A stretch of DNA of 64,000 bases from Anditalea andensis. Its GTDB lineage: Bacteria; Bacteroidota; Bacteroidia; Cytophagales; Cyclobacteriaceae. Below, one piece after another: positions 37,504 through 48,274 of the stretch (position 1 is the stretch's first letter; the number at the start of each line of letters is the position of its first letter). The position numbers were made by a program, and so were the translations under genes. The stretch spans positions 496,001 to 560,000 of the forward strand of contig NZ_JMIH01000014.1 of assembly GCF_000714815.1 (NCBI RefSeq), read 5' to 3'. Under the pieces are notes generated by a model. It worked only from the letters and a program-made list of their open reading frames with translations. It had not been told where the DNA came from and made no database searches.

Positions 37504-38952
37504 ATGTTAACTGCCATAACTTTAAAAAACTCTCCAGAAAATAATCACTTGAAGGAGGGGGTGATTTTTATCTCCAGCAAAGATGAAATTGATACACTAT
37601 CACTTAATTTAAAAGATAAAACTTTCGTTTCTCTGAAGCTCTACGAAAAAAACATGGACCAGGTATGGCTCAGCAATGATGCCCAGCGTCTATTGATCAT
37701 CAAACAAAAAGACCATTCAGAAGAAAGCTATAAATTGGAATATGCCAGAAAAGCAGGATCTGGTGTATGGTCTTTCTTAAAGGATACGGACATCCCTGCT
37801 GTTCTATACAATGGTGAAGCCGTCCACTTGCTTCTGGCATTCATAGAGGGGCTCATGCTGGCATCTTACTCATTTCAGAAATACAGATCAGATAAAAAAA
37901 ACACCCCACCAACTTTAGAAGTGATCAGTACAAAGGTGAGGGAAACCAGTCTTCTGGAACTGGAACATAAAATTAATGCTACCTATGAAGCACGTACACT
38001 TGTAAATGAACCTACTATATTTCTTACTGCGCTGCAGCTCAGCGAAGAAATAAAAAAATTGGGAATCAAATACGGTTTTGCTACGGAAAGTTATGATGAA
38101 ACACAGATAGCGTCTTTAAAAATGGAAGGACTTTTGGCCGTTAATGCAGGCAGTGAGCTACCTCCTACATTTAATACGCTGCATCATAAACCTAAAGTGC
38201 CTACTACCGAACGCCCCATAGTACTGGTGGGCAAAGGTGTGGTTTATGATACAGGCGGTCTTAGCTTAAAACCCACCGCCAACTCCATGGATATGATGAA
38301 AAGCGATATGGCTGGTGCAGCTGCTGTCATAGGCGCTATCTGTGCTGCAGCAAAATTAGCTTTACCCATAGAAATCATTGGGCTAATACCCGCTACAGAC
38401 AACCGGCCTGGCTATAATGCCATTACACCAGGAGATGTCATTACTTATCCAAATGGCAAATCAGTTGAAATCCTAAACACAGATGCAGAAGGTAGGTTAA
38501 TATTGGCCGATGCCCTTTTGTTCGCTAAAAAATATGACCCACATCTGGTCATTGATGTAGCTACCCTTACAGGGTCAGCAGCTGCAGCTATAGGCAAAGA
38601 AGGGGCGGTCATGATGGGAAATGCCAATGATGAACAGAAACAAAACTTAAAACAAGCAGGTCAGGAAGTATTTGAAAGGTTGGTAGAATTTCCTCTCTGG
38701 GAAGAATACGATGATCAATTGAAGTCTACTATCGCAGATATCACTAACTTAGGCGGATCTACTGGTGGAGCGATTACTGCAGGTAAATTTCTACAGCATT
38801 TTGTGGATTTTGACTGGATCCATCTGGACATAGCAGGTCCTGCTTATTCTAAATCCGGAGAAAATTACCGGACCGCTGGAGGCAGCGGATTTGGGGTGAG
38901 GTTACTTACCCAGTTTTTATGCAATATTTCAAAACAACATGATGAACATTAA
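37504..38952 (+). CDS. pepA: Leucyl aminopeptidase (M17 family)
   Basis: 482 residues. Cytosolic two-metal aminopeptidase that removes N-terminal residues. The catalytic half has VGKGVVYDTGGLSLKPTANSMDMMKSDMAGAAAV (metal ligands Lys, Asp) and the M17 signature NTDAEGRLILADAL at about 325-338. The N-terminal half is divergent, as usual. The last codons overlap the pdxA start by 14 bases, suggesting coupling. Confidence 0.94.
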   Translation: MLTAITLKNSPENNHLKEGVIFISSKDEIDTLSLNLKDKTFVSLKLYEKNMDQVWLSNDAQRLLIIKQKDHSEESYKLEYARKAGSGVWSFLKDTDIPAVLYNGEAVHLLLAFIEGLMLASYSFQKYRSDKKNTPPTLEVISTKVRETSLLELEHKINATYEARTLVNEPTIFLTALQLSEEIKKLGIKYGFATESYDETQIASLKMEGLLAVNAGSELPPTFNTLHHKPKVPTTERPIVLVGKGVVYDTGGLSLKPTANSMDMMKSDMAGAAAVIGAICAAAKLALPIEIIGLIPATDNRPGYNAITPGDVITYPNGKSVEILNTDAEGRLILADALLFAKKYDPHLVIDVATLTGSAAAAIGKEGAVMMGNANDEQKQNLKQAGQEVFERLVEFPLWEEYDDQLKSTIADITNLGGSTGGAITAGKFLQHFVDFDWIHLDIAGPAYSKSGENYRTAGGSGFGVRLLTQFLCNISKQHDEH

Positions 38953-39964
38953 AAAAAACAAGCCAGTAATTGGCATTTCAATAGGCGATATTAATGGTAT
39001 AAGTGCTGAGGTAACCATGAAGGCACTTCTAGATGGTCGGCTGGCAAAACTGGTCACTCCTGTCATCTACGCTCATGGAAAAGCGCTCACTTTTTACAAG
39101 AGGCACCTCAACTTGGATGAATTTAATTTCATGCAGATAAAATCCATAGATGATGTACACCACAAAAAAATAAATGTCATCAACGTGGTGGACGAATGTC
39201 CCGAAGTTATTCCCGGGGTAGAAACAAGAGAAGCCGGAAAAATGGCACTGGCGGCACTAAATTTAGCCATCAGTGATCTAAAGGAGCAAAAAATCAATGC
39301 ACTGGTCACTGCACCATTGAATAAAAACAATATAAACAGTGAGGAATTAAAATTTGTAGGGCATACAGAATATTTGACAGCAGCTTTTGGATCACAAAAG
39401 AGCATGATGTTTTTGGTGTCGGAAGACATGAGGGTGGGGTTAGTATCCGGACATGTGCCACTAAGAGAAGTCGTCCATAATATCACTCAGGAACGAATTA
39501 AAGAAAAGTTAACCATCATGTTAAAATCTCTAGAAACTGATTTTGGCATACTTAAACCAAAAATAGCCGTACTTGGATTAAATCCGCATGCGGGTGAAGA
39601 TGGACTTCTGGGATCTGAGGAGCAAGAAATCATCAGCCCGGTGATCAGAGCATTTAAGGACAGGGGGGAAATGGTCTTTGGACCCTATGCTTCAGATGGT
39701 TTCTTTGGCATGATGCATCAGAAAAAATTCGATGGCATACTGGCGATGTACCATGACCAGGGGCTGATCCCTTTTAAGGCAGTTTCTTTTGAATCAGGTG
39801 TAAATTTCACTGCCGGACTCCCCTTTATCAGGACTTCCCCCGATCATGGTACCGCATATAATATAGCAGGAAAAAACATAGCTGAGCCCGGGTCAATGCG
39901 TGCAGCTATATTTCAGGCCTATGATATAATCAAAAAATCAGAGCATTGGGAGGAAGAAGATTAA
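38939..39964 (+). CDS. pdxA: 4-hydroxythreonine-4-phosphate dehydrogenase
   Basis: 341 residues. PdxA oxidises 4-phosphohydroxythreonine in the DXP-dependent pyridoxal phosphate pathway. The N-terminal GISIGDINGISAEVTMKAL and metal-binding histidines in FVGHTEYL, LGLNPHAGEDG and MYHDQGLIPFKAVSF are intact, as is FIRTSPDHGTAYNIAGK. It overlaps the 3' end of pepA. The downstream gene has its own promoter candidate. Confidence 0.95.
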   Translation: MMNIKKNKPVIGISIGDINGISAEVTMKALLDGRLAKLVTPVIYAHGKALTFYKRHLNLDEFNFMQIKSIDDVHHKKINVINVVDECPEVIPGVETREAGKMALAALNLAISDLKEQKINALVTAPLNKNNINSEELKFVGHTEYLTAAFGSQKSMMFLVSEDMRVGLVSGHVPLREVVHNITQERIKEKLTIMLKSLETDFGILKPKIAVLGLNPHAGEDGLLGSEEQEIISPVIRAFKDRGEMVFGPYASDGFFGMMHQKKFDGILAMYHDQGLIPFKAVSFESGVNFTAGLPFIRTSPDHGTAYNIAGKNIAEPGSMRAAIFQAYDIIKKSEHWEEED

Positions 39965-40005
39965 AATTAAATGTCCCTAGATTTTATTATTCTAAAATAG
40001 TTCAC

Positions 40006-40013
40006 TAAATTTG
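40006..40013 (+). promoter_or_regulatory. Candidate -7 box for the DUF177-rpmF unit
   Basis: TAAATTTG matches TAnnTTTG exactly, 22 bases before the GTG start. The -33 region is only T-rich. Confidence 0.5.
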
Positions 40014-40035
40014 CGGTCTTAAATAAGGAGGAAGC

Positions 40036-40605
40036 GTGAAATTCTTTAGAGCTTACGATATAGAAGTCATTAAACTTAAAGAAGGAAAGCATGAATTCAG
40101 TTTTGATATTGATGATGCTTTCTTAACTAATTTTGAAGATAACCATATAGTAAATAAGGGTAATCTAAAAGTAGATTTACACCTTTCAAAAGAGGCTAAT
40201 TTAATAAATGCTTTATTTGATATAAAAGGGAAGGTAGAACTGACGTGCGATAGAAGCTTAGAGCTATACGATCAGGAATTAAGCACGGAACAGAAGATTC
40301 TCTATAAATATGGCCCCGAAGAGGTGGAGATAGATGAGGATATCATCATGATTACCAGAGATACCCCTTCTATTAACGTGGCGCAGTTGATATATGAATT
40401 TATAATACTGGCCGTTCCTGCCAAAAAAATCCATCCAGATTACAGAGATGAAATGGATGAAGATGATTTTGATGCAGAAGGCGAAGTAGTATATAGGTCT
40501 GGGGATCAGGAAGAAGAGGAGTCATCAGACGAGCCGGATACTGACACAGAAGACAAAACGGATCCCAGATGGGAAGCGTTAAAAAACTTAAAGAAAAAAG
40601 ACTAA
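40036..40605 (+). CDS. DUF177 (YceD-like) protein
   Basis: 189 residues from a GTG start. The start is decided by AAGGAGG at 40025-40031, 4 bases upstream, an unusually strong Shine-Dalgarno for this genome. DUF177 proteins are encoded beside rpmF across bacteria and are linked to 23S rRNA or L32 handling. The core LTCDRSLELYDQEL and the strand-rich N-terminus fit; residues 150-180 are a very acidic low-complexity tail. The gene is followed after 18 bases by rpmF, the standard pair. Confidence 0.85.
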   Translation: MKFFRAYDIEVIKLKEGKHEFSFDIDDAFLTNFEDNHIVNKGNLKVDLHLSKEANLINALFDIKGKVELTCDRSLELYDQELSTEQKILYKYGPEEVEIDEDIIMITRDTPSINVAQLIYEFIILAVPAKKIHPDYRDEMDEDDFDAEGEVVYRSGDQEEEESSDEPDTDTEDKTDPRWEALKNLKKKD

Positions 40606-40623
40606 TCTAAAAATTGCATAGAG

Positions 40624-40815
40624 ATGGCACATCCTAAACGAAAAATTTCGAAAACCAGAAGAGACAAGAGAAGAACGCACTATAAGTTGACGGCTCCAGG
40701 ACTTGCTCAATGTCCTACTACAGGAGAATTCCACTTACCTCACAGAGCTTACTGGCTTGACGGTAAACTGTACCATAAAGGTCAGGTTATCATAGAAAAG
40801 GAAGTTTTAGCATAA
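40624..40815 (+). CDS. rpmF: 50S ribosomal protein L32
   Basis: 63 residues. [20 protein letters not shown] followed by [18 protein letters not shown] is the Bacteroidota form of L32. Only one Cys remains of the four zinc-binding cysteines found in other phyla, so no zinc ribbon is expected. It follows the DUF177 gene closely and ends in a strong terminator. Confidence 0.97.
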   Translation: MAHPKRKISKTRRDKRRTHYKLTAPGLAQCPTTGEFHLPHRAYWLDGKLYHKGQVIIEKEVLA

Positions 40816-40838
40816 CATCCATAAACATTCGTGTTTTG

Positions 40839-40873
40839 AAATCCATTTGGCATGCCCAAATGGATTTTTTTTT
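40839..40873 (+). terminator. Rho-independent terminator after rpmF
   Basis: A perfect 10-pair stem (ATCCATTTGG with CCAAATGGAT, 5-base loop) is followed by a run of eight T residues. It separates rpmF from fabH, which in many genomes are in one operon with plsX. Confidence 0.92.
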
Positions 40874-41007
40874 GTGTTTAAAGAGCGCGCCGATCCATTG
40901 ATGTATGTTCTCATAATGACCGTATTTCTGGCAATTTTATTTAATCTTCTGCTTTTGAAAATTCTAATAGTCAAAAACTTTGGTGGAGTAGGACATTTTA
41001 AATAATT

Positions 41008-41035
41008 TTGAAGGCCAATAAATTTCGTATCTTTA
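41008..41035 (+). promoter_or_regulatory. Possible promoter of fabH
   Basis: TTG at 41008-41010, a 17-base spacer and TATCTTTA at 41028-41035 (one mismatch to TAnnTTTG). Spacing is short. Because a terminator precedes and the leader is about 105 bases, a promoter in this area is expected. Confidence 0.35.
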
Positions 41036-41078
41036 TCATAAATCCACAAAAATCGATACTAATTCGAGTTTAAAGGAT

Positions 41079-41138
41079 AAAGTCTGGAGGTATCCTATTA
41101 TATTAATTGACCAGATACCTTTGGGACTTTAGCCCAAA
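41079..41138 (+). promoter_or_regulatory. Structured 5' leader of fabH
   Basis: Two alternative folds are possible. In one, AAAGTC (41079-41084) and GGTATC (41089-41094) pair with GATACC (41114-41119) and GACTTT (41125-41130). In the other, TTTGGG (41120-41125) pairs with CCCAAA (41133-41138) just 10 bases before the ATG. The two share bases and exclude each other. Regulatory role is inference. Confidence 0.35.
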
Positions 41139-41148
41139 TATAATTTTA

Positions 41149-42147
41149 ATGGAAAAAACTAGAGCTGTAATAACAGGAGTACATGGTTGGGTGCCTGACT
41201 ATATACTCACTAATAAGGAACTGGAAACAATGGTGGACACCAATGATGAGTGGATCACCAGCCGGACCGGAATAAAAGAAAGAAGAATCTTAAAAGGTGA
41301 AAACCAGGGTACCTCTGTCATAGGTGCAGGAGCAGTAAAGGGGCTCCTGGAAAAAACAGGAACGGATGCTAAAGATATAGATCTGATCATCTGCGCCACA
41401 GTAACACCAGACATGGTATTCCCAGCTACAGCCAACCTTATAGCGGACAAGGTTGGCGCTATAAACAGCTTTAGCTTTGACATATCTGCCGCCTGTTCCG
41501 GATTTCTATATGCATTGAGCATAGGAAGTCAATTTATAGAAACAGGCAAATACAGAAAAGTAATCATAGTAGGCGCCGATAAAATGTCTGCTATTGTGGA
41601 TTATACAGATAGGTCCACCTGTATCATTTTTGGAGATGGTGGAGGGGCTGTCCTTTTAGAGCCGACTACTGAAGAACTGGGAGTAATGGATTCGATGCTA
41701 CATGCTGATGGGTCTGGAGCACCTTATCTTCATATGAAAGCGGGGGGTAGTGCCCGTCCGGCAACTTTGGAAACCTTGGCCGCCAGAGAACATTATGCTT
41801 ATCAAGAAGGTTCTACTGTTTTTAAATTTGCTGTTACCAATATGGCTGAAGTAAGTGCACGCATTATGGCCAAAAACAACCTTTCATCTGAGGATGTGGA
41901 TTGGCTGGTGCCTCACCAAGCCAACAAACGTATCATAGATGCCACTGCCAACAGAATGGGAGTCGGCCCTGAAAAAGTAATGCTAAATATAGAGAAATAC
42001 GGCAATACTACAGCAGGTACCCTACCACTCTGCCTTTGGGATTACGAGTCTCAGCTTAAAAAAGGTGACAATATTATTCTCGCCGCCTTTGGGGGTGGAT
42101 TTACCTGGGGATCCATCTACCTGAAATGGGGGTATGACCCAAAATAA
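41149..42147 (+). CDS. fabH: Beta-ketoacyl-ACP synthase III
   Basis: 332 residues from the ATG at 41149 (MEKTRAVITGVHGWVPDY); the frame back to 41107 crosses the leader hairpins and lacks similarity. FabH condenses a starter acyl-CoA with malonyl-ACP to begin fatty-acid synthesis. Catalytic Cys is in DISAACSGFLYALS (about residue 116), His in WLVPHQANKRII and Asn in KYGNTTAGTLPL. It heads a unit with efp, accB and accC. plsX, often between rpmF and fabH, is absent here. Confidence 0.95.
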   Translation: MEKTRAVITGVHGWVPDYILTNKELETMVDTNDEWITSRTGIKERRILKGENQGTSVIGAGAVKGLLEKTGTDAKDIDLIICATVTPDMVFPATANLIADKVGAINSFSFDISAACSGFLYALSIGSQFIETGKYRKVIIVGADKMSAIVDYTDRSTCIIFGDGGGAVLLEPTTEELGVMDSMLHADGSGAPYLHMKAGGSARPATLETLAAREHYAYQEGSTVFKFAVTNMAEVSARIMAKNNLSSEDVDWLVPHQANKRIIDATANRMGVGPEKVMLNIEKYGNTTAGTLPLCLWDYESQLKKGDNIILAAFGGGFTWGSIYLKWGYDPK

Positions 42148-42171
42148 ATAGCAATCAACTAAATCAAATAA

Positions 42172-42735
42172 ATGGCAAGTACTGCAGATTTTAAAAATGG
42201 CCTATGTCTGGAATTTAACCATGATATCTTTGCGATAACCGAGTTCCAGCATGTCAAGCCTGGAAAAGGCGCCGCTTTTGTAAGGACAAAGCTAAAGAGC
42301 CTGACTACAGGAAAAGTATTGGACAAAACATTCAATGCCGGAGAAAAGGTAACTACCGCTAGGGTAGAAAAAAGACAGCATCAGTTTCTATATGCCGATG
42401 ACATGGGACACCATTTCATGGACACAGAATCTTTTGAACAGATACCCATTGAAGAAAAACTCATCAATAGAGCTGACCTTATGAAAGAAGGTCAATTGGT
42501 AGATGTACTCGTACATGCAGAAAATGAAACGGTATTAGGAGTAGAATTGCCTCCATTCGTGGAACTGATGATCACTTATACCGAACCTGGCATCAAGGGT
42601 GATACTGCTACAAACGCCTTAAAACCTGCTACTGTAGAAACTGGAGCTACTGTAATGGTCCCCCTATTTGTAGATCAGGATATTATGATCAAAGTGGATA
42701 CCCGCGATGGTTCTTATTCCGAGAGAGTAAAATAA
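42172..42735 (+). CDS. efp: Translation elongation factor P
   Basis: 187 residues, three OB-like domains. EF-P relieves ribosome stalling at polyproline. The tip loop [14 protein letters not shown] has Lys at about position 32, the residue modified in many bacteria. I see no EpmA/EpmB-type modifier gene in the window. Between fabH and accB, as often seen in bacteria where efp neighbours acc genes. Confidence 0.96.
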   Translation: MASTADFKNGLCLEFNHDIFAITEFQHVKPGKGAAFVRTKLKSLTTGKVLDKTFNAGEKVTTARVEKRQHQFLYADDMGHHFMDTESFEQIPIEEKLINRADLMKEGQLVDVLVHAENETVLGVELPPFVELMITYTEPGIKGDTATNALKPATVETGATVMVPLFVDQDIMIKVDTRDGSYSERVK

Positions 42736-42821
42736 AATACGGTCATATAAACATATGACTTATCTATTTTAATACTAATGAAGCCTTAGAATACATATAG
42801 GTTTCCTAAACATATAAAATT

Positions 42822-43316
42822 ATGAAAGCACAAGAAATTCAAGAATTAATAGATTTCATTGCAAAATCAGGTTTGGCTGAAGTTAAAATTGAAACCGATG
42901 AATTTAAACTTTCTATCAAAAAAGATGCGGGAGCTGCAAAAGTGAGAGTAGTGGAGACGGCTCCGGCTCCAGTTTCAGCTGTGTCATCCAGCCCGGCTCC
43001 TGCAGTCGGAGCTGATGAAACCGGCCAGCAGCCCGCTGCCCCATCTGAACCAGCTAAAGAAGATCATTCAAAGCTAATAGAAGTAAAATCCCCCATGATC
43101 GGTACTTTCTACAGAACATCAAATCCTGATGCTGATCCTTTCGTAAGTGTAGGCGATACCATCTCTGCAGGGGAAACCGTTTGTATTATAGAAGCCATGA
43201 AACTCTTCAATGAAATAGAATCTGAGGTTTCTGGAAAAATAGTAAAAGTACTGGTAGAAAATGCTACTCCGGTAGAGTATGACCAACCATTATTTCTAGT
43301 AGATCCAGCTGGATAA
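42822..43316 (+). CDS. accB: Biotin carboxyl carrier protein of acetyl-CoA carboxylase
   Basis: 164 residues. An N-terminal region (1-45) is followed by an Ala/Pro-rich linker (about 46-79) and the biotinyl domain. The biotin-accepting Lys is in [11 protein letters not shown] (about residue 127). It carries carboxybiotin from AccC to the carboxyltransferase in fatty-acid synthesis. Pairs with accC 32 bases downstream. Confidence 0.96.
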   Translation: MKAQEIQELIDFIAKSGLAEVKIETDEFKLSIKKDAGAAKVRVVETAPAPVSAVSSSPAPAVGADETGQQPAAPSEPAKEDHSKLIEVKSPMIGTFYRTSNPDADPFVSVGDTISAGETVCIIEAMKLFNEIESEVSGKIVKVLVENATPVEYDQPLFLVDPAG

Positions 43317-43348
43317 GTTTCTTCTTTGTATAAGCTAAAATATATACT

Positions 43349-44698
43349 GTGTTTAAAAAAATATTAATCGCCAATAGAGGAGAAATCGCACTTCGTGTCA
43401 TCCGTACCTGTAAAGAGATGGGCATAAAGACAGTAGCGGTATATTCAACCGCTGATAAGGACAGTCTTCATGTTAGATTCGCTGATGAGGCCGTATGTAT
43501 AGGTGCCGCTCCTTCCCGTGACTCATACCTTAATATACCCAGAATAATTGCAGCTGCGGAGATAACCAATGCTGATGCCATACATCCTGGCTATGGGTTC
43601 CTTTCAGAAAACGCGGAATTTTCCAAAATCTGTGAGGAATACAAAATTAAATTTATCGGCGCCAGCCCAGAAATGATCAACAAAATGGGTGATAAGGCTA
43701 CAGCCAAAGCTACGATGGAAGAAGCTGGCGTACCGACTGTACCTGGATCAAAGGGTTTGCTTAAGTCCCTTGAAGACGGCAAAAAAATAGCAGCAGAAAT
43801 GGGCTATCCTGTCATTGTCAAAGCCACTGCCGGGGGAGGAGGTAAAGGGATGCGAATCATCAAAACAGAAGCCGATTTCAAAAAAGGCTGGGATGATGCC
43901 CGACAGGAATCAGGTGCTGCATTCGGCAATGATGCCCTCTACCTGGAAAAATATATTGAAGAACCCCGACATATAGAAATTCAAATCATCGGTGACAGTG
44001 ACGGTAGAGCATGTCATTTATCAGAAAGAGACTGTTCTATTCAAAGAAGACATCAAAAATTAGTAGAAGAAACGCCTTCTCCTTTTATTACAGATGAATT
44101 GAGAGACGCGATGGGTAAGGCTGCCATTAAAGGAGCAGAAGCCATTGGGTATGAAGGTGCAGGCACTATAGAATTTTTAGTCGATAAGCACCGAAATTTC
44201 TACTTCATGGAAATGAACACCCGTATACAAGTAGAGCATCCGATTACAGAAGAAGTTACAGATTTTGACCTGATCAAAGAACAGATCAAAGTGGCAGCGG
44301 GAGAAAAAATCAGCGGAAAAAATTACTATCCTAAGCTGTTTGCTATGGAGTGCAGGATCAACGCTGAAGATCCTTCCAATGGATTCCGCCCCAGCCCTGG
44401 TAAAATCATAAACCTCCACCTGCCGGGTGGTAAAGGAGTACGTATCGATAGCCATGTATATGCAGGGTATGTCATTCCACCTAACTATGATTCCATGATT
44501 GCCAAACTGATCATAAGTGGGCAGACCAGAGAAGAGGTAATAGTACGAATGAAACGTGCCCTGGAAGAATTTGTAATAGATGGTATCAAGACTACCATTC
44601 CATTTCACATTGCCTTGTTGGAAGATGAAAATTTTAAAGCTGGTAATTTCACTACCAAATTCCTAGAAGATTTTGATTTTTCCAAAATCAAAAAATAA
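43349..44698 (+). CDS. accC: Biotin carboxylase of acetyl-CoA carboxylase
   Basis: 449 residues from a GTG start ([20 protein letters not shown]). ATP-grasp enzyme that carboxylates biotin on AccB. The glycine-rich ATP loop [29 protein letters not shown], the catalytic [16 protein letters not shown] and the C-terminal [18 protein letters not shown]-type region ([18 protein letters not shown]) are present. The unit ends in a strong terminator. Confidence 0.96.
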   Translation: MFKKILIANRGEIALRVIRTCKEMGIKTVAVYSTADKDSLHVRFADEAVCIGAAPSRDSYLNIPRIIAAAEITNADAIHPGYGFLSENAEFSKICEEYKIKFIGASPEMINKMGDKATAKATMEEAGVPTVPGSKGLLKSLEDGKKIAAEMGYPVIVKATAGGGGKGMRIIKTEADFKKGWDDARQESGAAFGNDALYLEKYIEEPRHIEIQIIGDSDGRACHLSERDCSIQRRHQKLVEETPSPFITDELRDAMGKAAIKGAEAIGYEGAGTIEFLVDKHRNFYFMEMNTRIQVEHPITEEVTDFDLIKEQIKVAAGEKISGKNYYPKLFAMECRINAEDPSNGFRPSPGKIINLHLPGGKGVRIDSHVYAGYVIPPNYDSMIAKLIISGQTREEVIVRMKRALEEFVIDGIKTTIPFHIALLEDENFKAGNFTTKFLEDFDFSKIKK

Positions 44699-44700
44699 AG

Positions 44701-44734
44701 AAAAAGCCGGTCAAAACATTGACCGGCTTTTTTT
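44701..44734. terminator. Bidirectional terminator between accC and the DUF3109 gene
   Basis: A 12-pair perfect stem (AAAGCCGGTCAA with TTGACCGGCTTT, 4-base loop) with T runs on the plus side and A runs on the other. It serves both convergent genes. Confidence 0.93.
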
Positions 44735-45298
44735 CTATCCTTCTATTTCCTTCACTAATTCTTCATACCAGCTTTCTCCATATTTTCTTATCAATGGATC
44801 TTTGAGAAATTTGTATACTTCCACTCCCAAAGCACTGCCTAAACTACAAGCAGGATCACAGATGTCCCATCTATCATAGTTGAGTGCCTCATATTCATCA
44901 TACCGCGTAACTCTTATGGGGTACAGATGGCAGCTCATGGGCTTTTTAAAATCAGTCTTCCCATCTAAATATGCCTGCTCAATCCCGCATTTAAGGATTC
45001 CCTTTTCATCATATAATGCATAAGCACATTCCTGATTATCCCCTAAAGTAGGCGTAACTTTATCTCCATCCCGGTCAAAAACCCATGTGCCCTGAGCTTC
45101 GATTACTTTTCTGCCTTCTGGTGTAATATAATCTTTAATCTGGGGATAAATCTCTTCAAGTCTTACGGTTTCCTGATCTTCCAGCGGTGCACCTGCATCA
45201 CCCTCTACACAACATGCCCCCTTGCACTTCTCAAGATCGCATACAAAGAACTTTTCTTTTATGTCATCACTGATGACCGCATTTCCCACTAAAATCAT
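44735..45298 (-). CDS. DUF3109 family Cys-rich protein
   Basis: 187 residues, no signal peptide. Cysteine motifs [19 protein letters not shown] near the N-terminus, then a Cys in [23 protein letters not shown] and WDICDPACS resemble the YkgJ/DUF3109 zinc- or iron-binding families. Function is unknown; metal binding is inferred from the spacing of cysteines. Convergent with accC. Confidence 0.85.
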   Translation of the reverse strand: MILVGNAVISDDIKEKFFVCDLEKCKGACCVEGDAGAPLEDQETVRLEEIYPQIKDYITPEGRKVIEAQGTWVFDRDGDKVTPTLGDNQECAYALYDEKGILKCGIEQAYLDGKTDFKKPMSCHLYPIRVTRYDEYEALNYDRWDICDPACSLGSALGVEVYKFLKDPLIRKYGESWYEELVKEIEG

Positions 45299-45615
45299 AA
45301 TATCATTATTTACAGATCACAAAGGTATAAAAGAATCCACTATAAGCATCAGCCTTTATGTATTAAACTACTTGGCCTCTATAGTTGGTTCAAAGTGTCT
45401 ACTTGCCTCCATAATAAAAACAAAAGCCCCCCCTTTCGGAAAGGCTTCTAAATTGGACTTTAATAATTTATATTTTATATAGTAGATAGGCTTTAAAAAA
45501 CGGCAATATCTTTATACCAAATGGTAGGGTACTCGTCAAATCCCATAGCCATAGCACCTGATCTAATAATCAAATGTATATAGCCAACCTGTCACATAGA
45601 GGCTGACCATATTAT
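45299..45615. other. Intergenic region between DUF3109 and TonB receptor genes
   Basis: About 317 bases with no credible open frame. It contains the likely terminator at 45411-45448 for the leftward TonB receptor gene and presumably the DUF3109 promoter. Confidence 0.5.
45411..45448 (-). terminator. Probable terminator of the TonB receptor gene
   Basis: Read leftwards, AAGCCTTT and AAA...GGCTT can form an interrupted stem over a G7 run, followed by TTTGTTTTTATT. It lies about 170 bases past the receptor stop. Confidence 0.5.
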
Positions 45616-48045
45616 TTAAAACCTAAATTCATACCCAGCTGTAATAAACCTAGGAAGTCCCACCCTAATCCCCTGTGGTCTCCTGGTAGCAATATATCGC
45701 TCGTCTGTAATATTTTTAATAGCCAAGTTGAATCGAGAATTTATTTTTGGAATATTATAACTTACTACTGCATCCAAAACCAAGTAGCTGGGAATAACGC
45801 CTACTCTGCCATCTGAGGAAGGCAAAACAGTATTCAATTCATCTCCAAATTGACTAGCTACGTAGTTAGCTGAAAGCCTTACCCCCAATCCTCCATTTGT
45901 TTCTACAGTGAATGCTGAATTAAACAACCATTCCGGAGCATAAGGAGTATTGAATCCTTTGATGTTAACATCATCCATAAACCTATCTTCATTATAGGTA
46001 GCTTTTACATAAGTTACATTGGCATCATAGGTAACTCGGGCATTGCTCAATCCAAGTATTTGGCTAAAATCCACTACTACTGCTGATTCTATGCCTCTAT
46101 TAAGTGTAGCTCCTGCATTCACTAACCCAAATCCGATGCCACCGGCAGATTCAGCGACAGGAATGACCTGATTACTGAAATCCATATAGAAACCTGTAAA
46201 CTCTAAATATAACCATTTAGTCAGATCAGATCTAAAGCCCAGTTCATAATTCCAACTTTGTTCAGCCTCAAGGTCAAGTGGCTCTCCAAGTGCTGTGATG
46301 GCATCCTTCGTTCTCGGTGGTGCAAATCCTTTGTGCATACCGCCAAATAAATTAATTTTTTGTATAGGACGGTAATTAAAGCCCAATCCTGGTATAATTT
46401 CACTTACCACACTGGAAGCTACCAATATGGTATCCCTCACGCCAAGTTGGTCAAAATTTCTCCTATTGATACCCCTATCATAGTTGAAATTTTCCAATCT
46501 TACACCTGCATTAAAATTAAACTTATCTGATATATCCATCTTATTTTGAACATATGCACTTACGGCCTGCCCAGTACGCACCTCATCTTCGACTAAGTTA
46601 CCGCTTTGAACACCAGCTTTAGTACCATTGATACGCTGCTCGAATGCTCGCTCATATAAGAACCTGGTTCCTACTACCAATTCGTTTTTTCTTTGGAGGA
46701 AATTATGGTTTATTTCCAATCTAGGCTCTATTCCCGCTACCTCAAATTCCCTATTTCGGTTACCTGTAGAATTTCTCATAAAAATAGCACCTCCTGGCAC
46801 CTCTACATCGCCCCATAGTACGCCTGTCCAGTTAGTAGGAGGAGTATTGGTAGGGTTAATGGTAAAATCCTGCCTGTTCCAGTTCCTGATGGTATTATTG
46901 CCAAAAGCAATAGTCCGAAGCTTCACGTGCTTGTTAAATCTGTATAGATGGCTGAAGCTCAAAGAATATCGTTTTACATCTAGCTGGTCATCGGGAGCAA
47001 GCCTAGTGAAATCCCTACCCCCTTGATCATACATTATCTGATTTATACCAATGTAGGTCGAGTTTGATACTTCATTATAGATCCCTAACTTCACACCTAA
47101 TTCAGATTTCTCACCCATATTGAATAAGAACTTCGTATTGAAGTCTGTTATGTCAAAATTGGTGGGGCCCACATTATCAGCCCTTTTTTTCAGAAGGTTA
47201 ACTTGAAAACCTGTATTCCCTACTGAATTACCATAATTGACCATTCCACTAAAAAATCTGCCCTGGCCTCCTTGCAGTCTCACACTTCCTTCTTCCTCCT
47301 CAGGAGGATTACGGGTGATATAGTTTACTACACCTCCTATGGTCTGCGGGCCATAGAGAATCTGACCAGATCCTTTTAATATCTCTACACCAGCCATTCT
47401 ATCTATAGTAGGGGTATAATACATTTCGGGTTCTCCATATGGAGCCAAAGCTACAGGGATACCATCTTCCATTACCAATACGGATCGGCTCCTATCTGGG
47501 TCTAAACCCCTAATACCAATATTGACCCGCATCCCTACCCCTTCTTCATCCACTACATGAACGCCTGGTGTCCTTCTGAGCACTTCATTCCCACTGATAG
47601 GCGCTATGGTCTGTATCTCTTTTTGGTCGATATATGCCACGGATCCCGGTACTTTGCTGAACAATCTATCTCTACCGGAAATGACAGTGATTTCGGGCAT
47701 TTCCACATCGGTTTCAGTAAAAATAAAATCAACTTCATTGATACGTCCATCTACTACCTCTACTTCTCTGGTGATGGTTTTAAAACCTACTGCAGACACT
47801 TTTATGGTATACCTACCGTCACTCAGATCAAAAATCTCAAAAGTGCCATCCAAGTTTGAAAATGCCCCCTTTACAGTACCTAATATAGCTATATTGGCAT
47901 ATGGAACAGGATTACCTTTATCGTTTTTTACGCTTCCGGAGATGGCTAAATCCCTATCAGAACCAGCTGATGCTATACTTATAGCGGATAAATATAAATT
48001 TAAAATTATGGCAGTAATTAGGATAAGTATAAATCTAGGATTCAT
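45616..48045 (-). CDS. TonB-dependent receptor (FecA-like)
   Basis: 809 residues from the ATG at 48045 ([14 protein letters not shown]...); the frame extends to 48114 but the promoter lies at 48084-48114. Signal peptide, then a carboxypeptidase-like domain ([20 protein letters not shown]), a plug domain ([45 protein letters not shown]) and a 22-strand-type barrel ending in an aromatic residue (AGYEFRF). Plug and barrel resemble ferric dicitrate receptors, so iron uptake is a reasonable guess only. No Fur-like box or sigma/anti-sigma pair is seen nearby. Confidence 0.92.
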   Translation of the reverse strand: MNPRFILILITAIILNLYLSAISIASAGSDRDLAISGSVKNDKGNPVPYANIAILGTVKGAFSNLDGTFEIFDLSDGRYTIKVSAVGFKTITREVEVVDGRINEVDFIFTETDVEMPEITVISGRDRLFSKVPGSVAYIDQKEIQTIAPISGNEVLRRTPGVHVVDEEGVGMRVNIGIRGLDPDRSRSVLVMEDGIPVALAPYGEPEMYYTPTIDRMAGVEILKGSGQILYGPQTIGGVVNYITRNPPEEEEGSVRLQGGQGRFFSGMVNYGNSVGNTGFQVNLLKKRADNVGPTNFDITDFNTKFLFNMGEKSELGVKLGIYNEVSNSTYIGINQIMYDQGGRDFTRLAPDDQLDVKRYSLSFSHLYRFNKHVKLRTIAFGNNTIRNWNRQDFTINPTNTPPTNWTGVLWGDVEVPGGAIFMRNSTGNRNREFEVAGIEPRLEINHNFLQRKNELVVGTRFLYERAFEQRINGTKAGVQSGNLVEDEVRTGQAVSAYVQNKMDISDKFNFNAGVRLENFNYDRGINRRNFDQLGVRDTILVASSVVSEIIPGLGFNYRPIQKINLFGGMHKGFAPPRTKDAITALGEPLDLEAEQSWNYELGFRSDLTKWLYLEFTGFYMDFSNQVIPVAESAGGIGFGLVNAGATLNRGIESAVVVDFSQILGLSNARVTYDANVTYVKATYNEDRFMDDVNIKGFNTPYAPEWLFNSAFTVETNGGLGVRLSANYVASQFGDELNTVLPSSDGRVGVIPSYLVLDAVVSYNIPKINSRFNLAIKNITDERYIATRRPQGIRVGLPRFITAGYEFRF

Positions 48046-48083
48046 AGATCTAATTTTATTTAGATTAATTTTAATTAATATTG

Positions 48084-48114
48084 CAAATATATCCTCTGTA
48101 GGAAAGGGATACAA
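48084..48114 (-). promoter_or_regulatory. Promoter of the TonB receptor gene
   Basis: On the reverse strand TTG (complement of 48112-48114), a 20-base spacer and TATATTTG (complement of 48084-48091). Both boxes and spacing are exact. The expected start is near 48077, about 32 bases before the ATG at 48045. Confidence 0.72.
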
Positions 48115-48274
48115 GCTAAGCGCCTCTATATTACATAGAAATAATCTATTACTTCTACAAATTCATATAGTATCCATACCCGTTTATTAAATAAAAGTTG
48201 ATCTTTATAGTATGCGATCGGTTTTTTTTGAATGCCAAAAATGTAAATTCATTATAAATGGTTTACTTTGCAAG

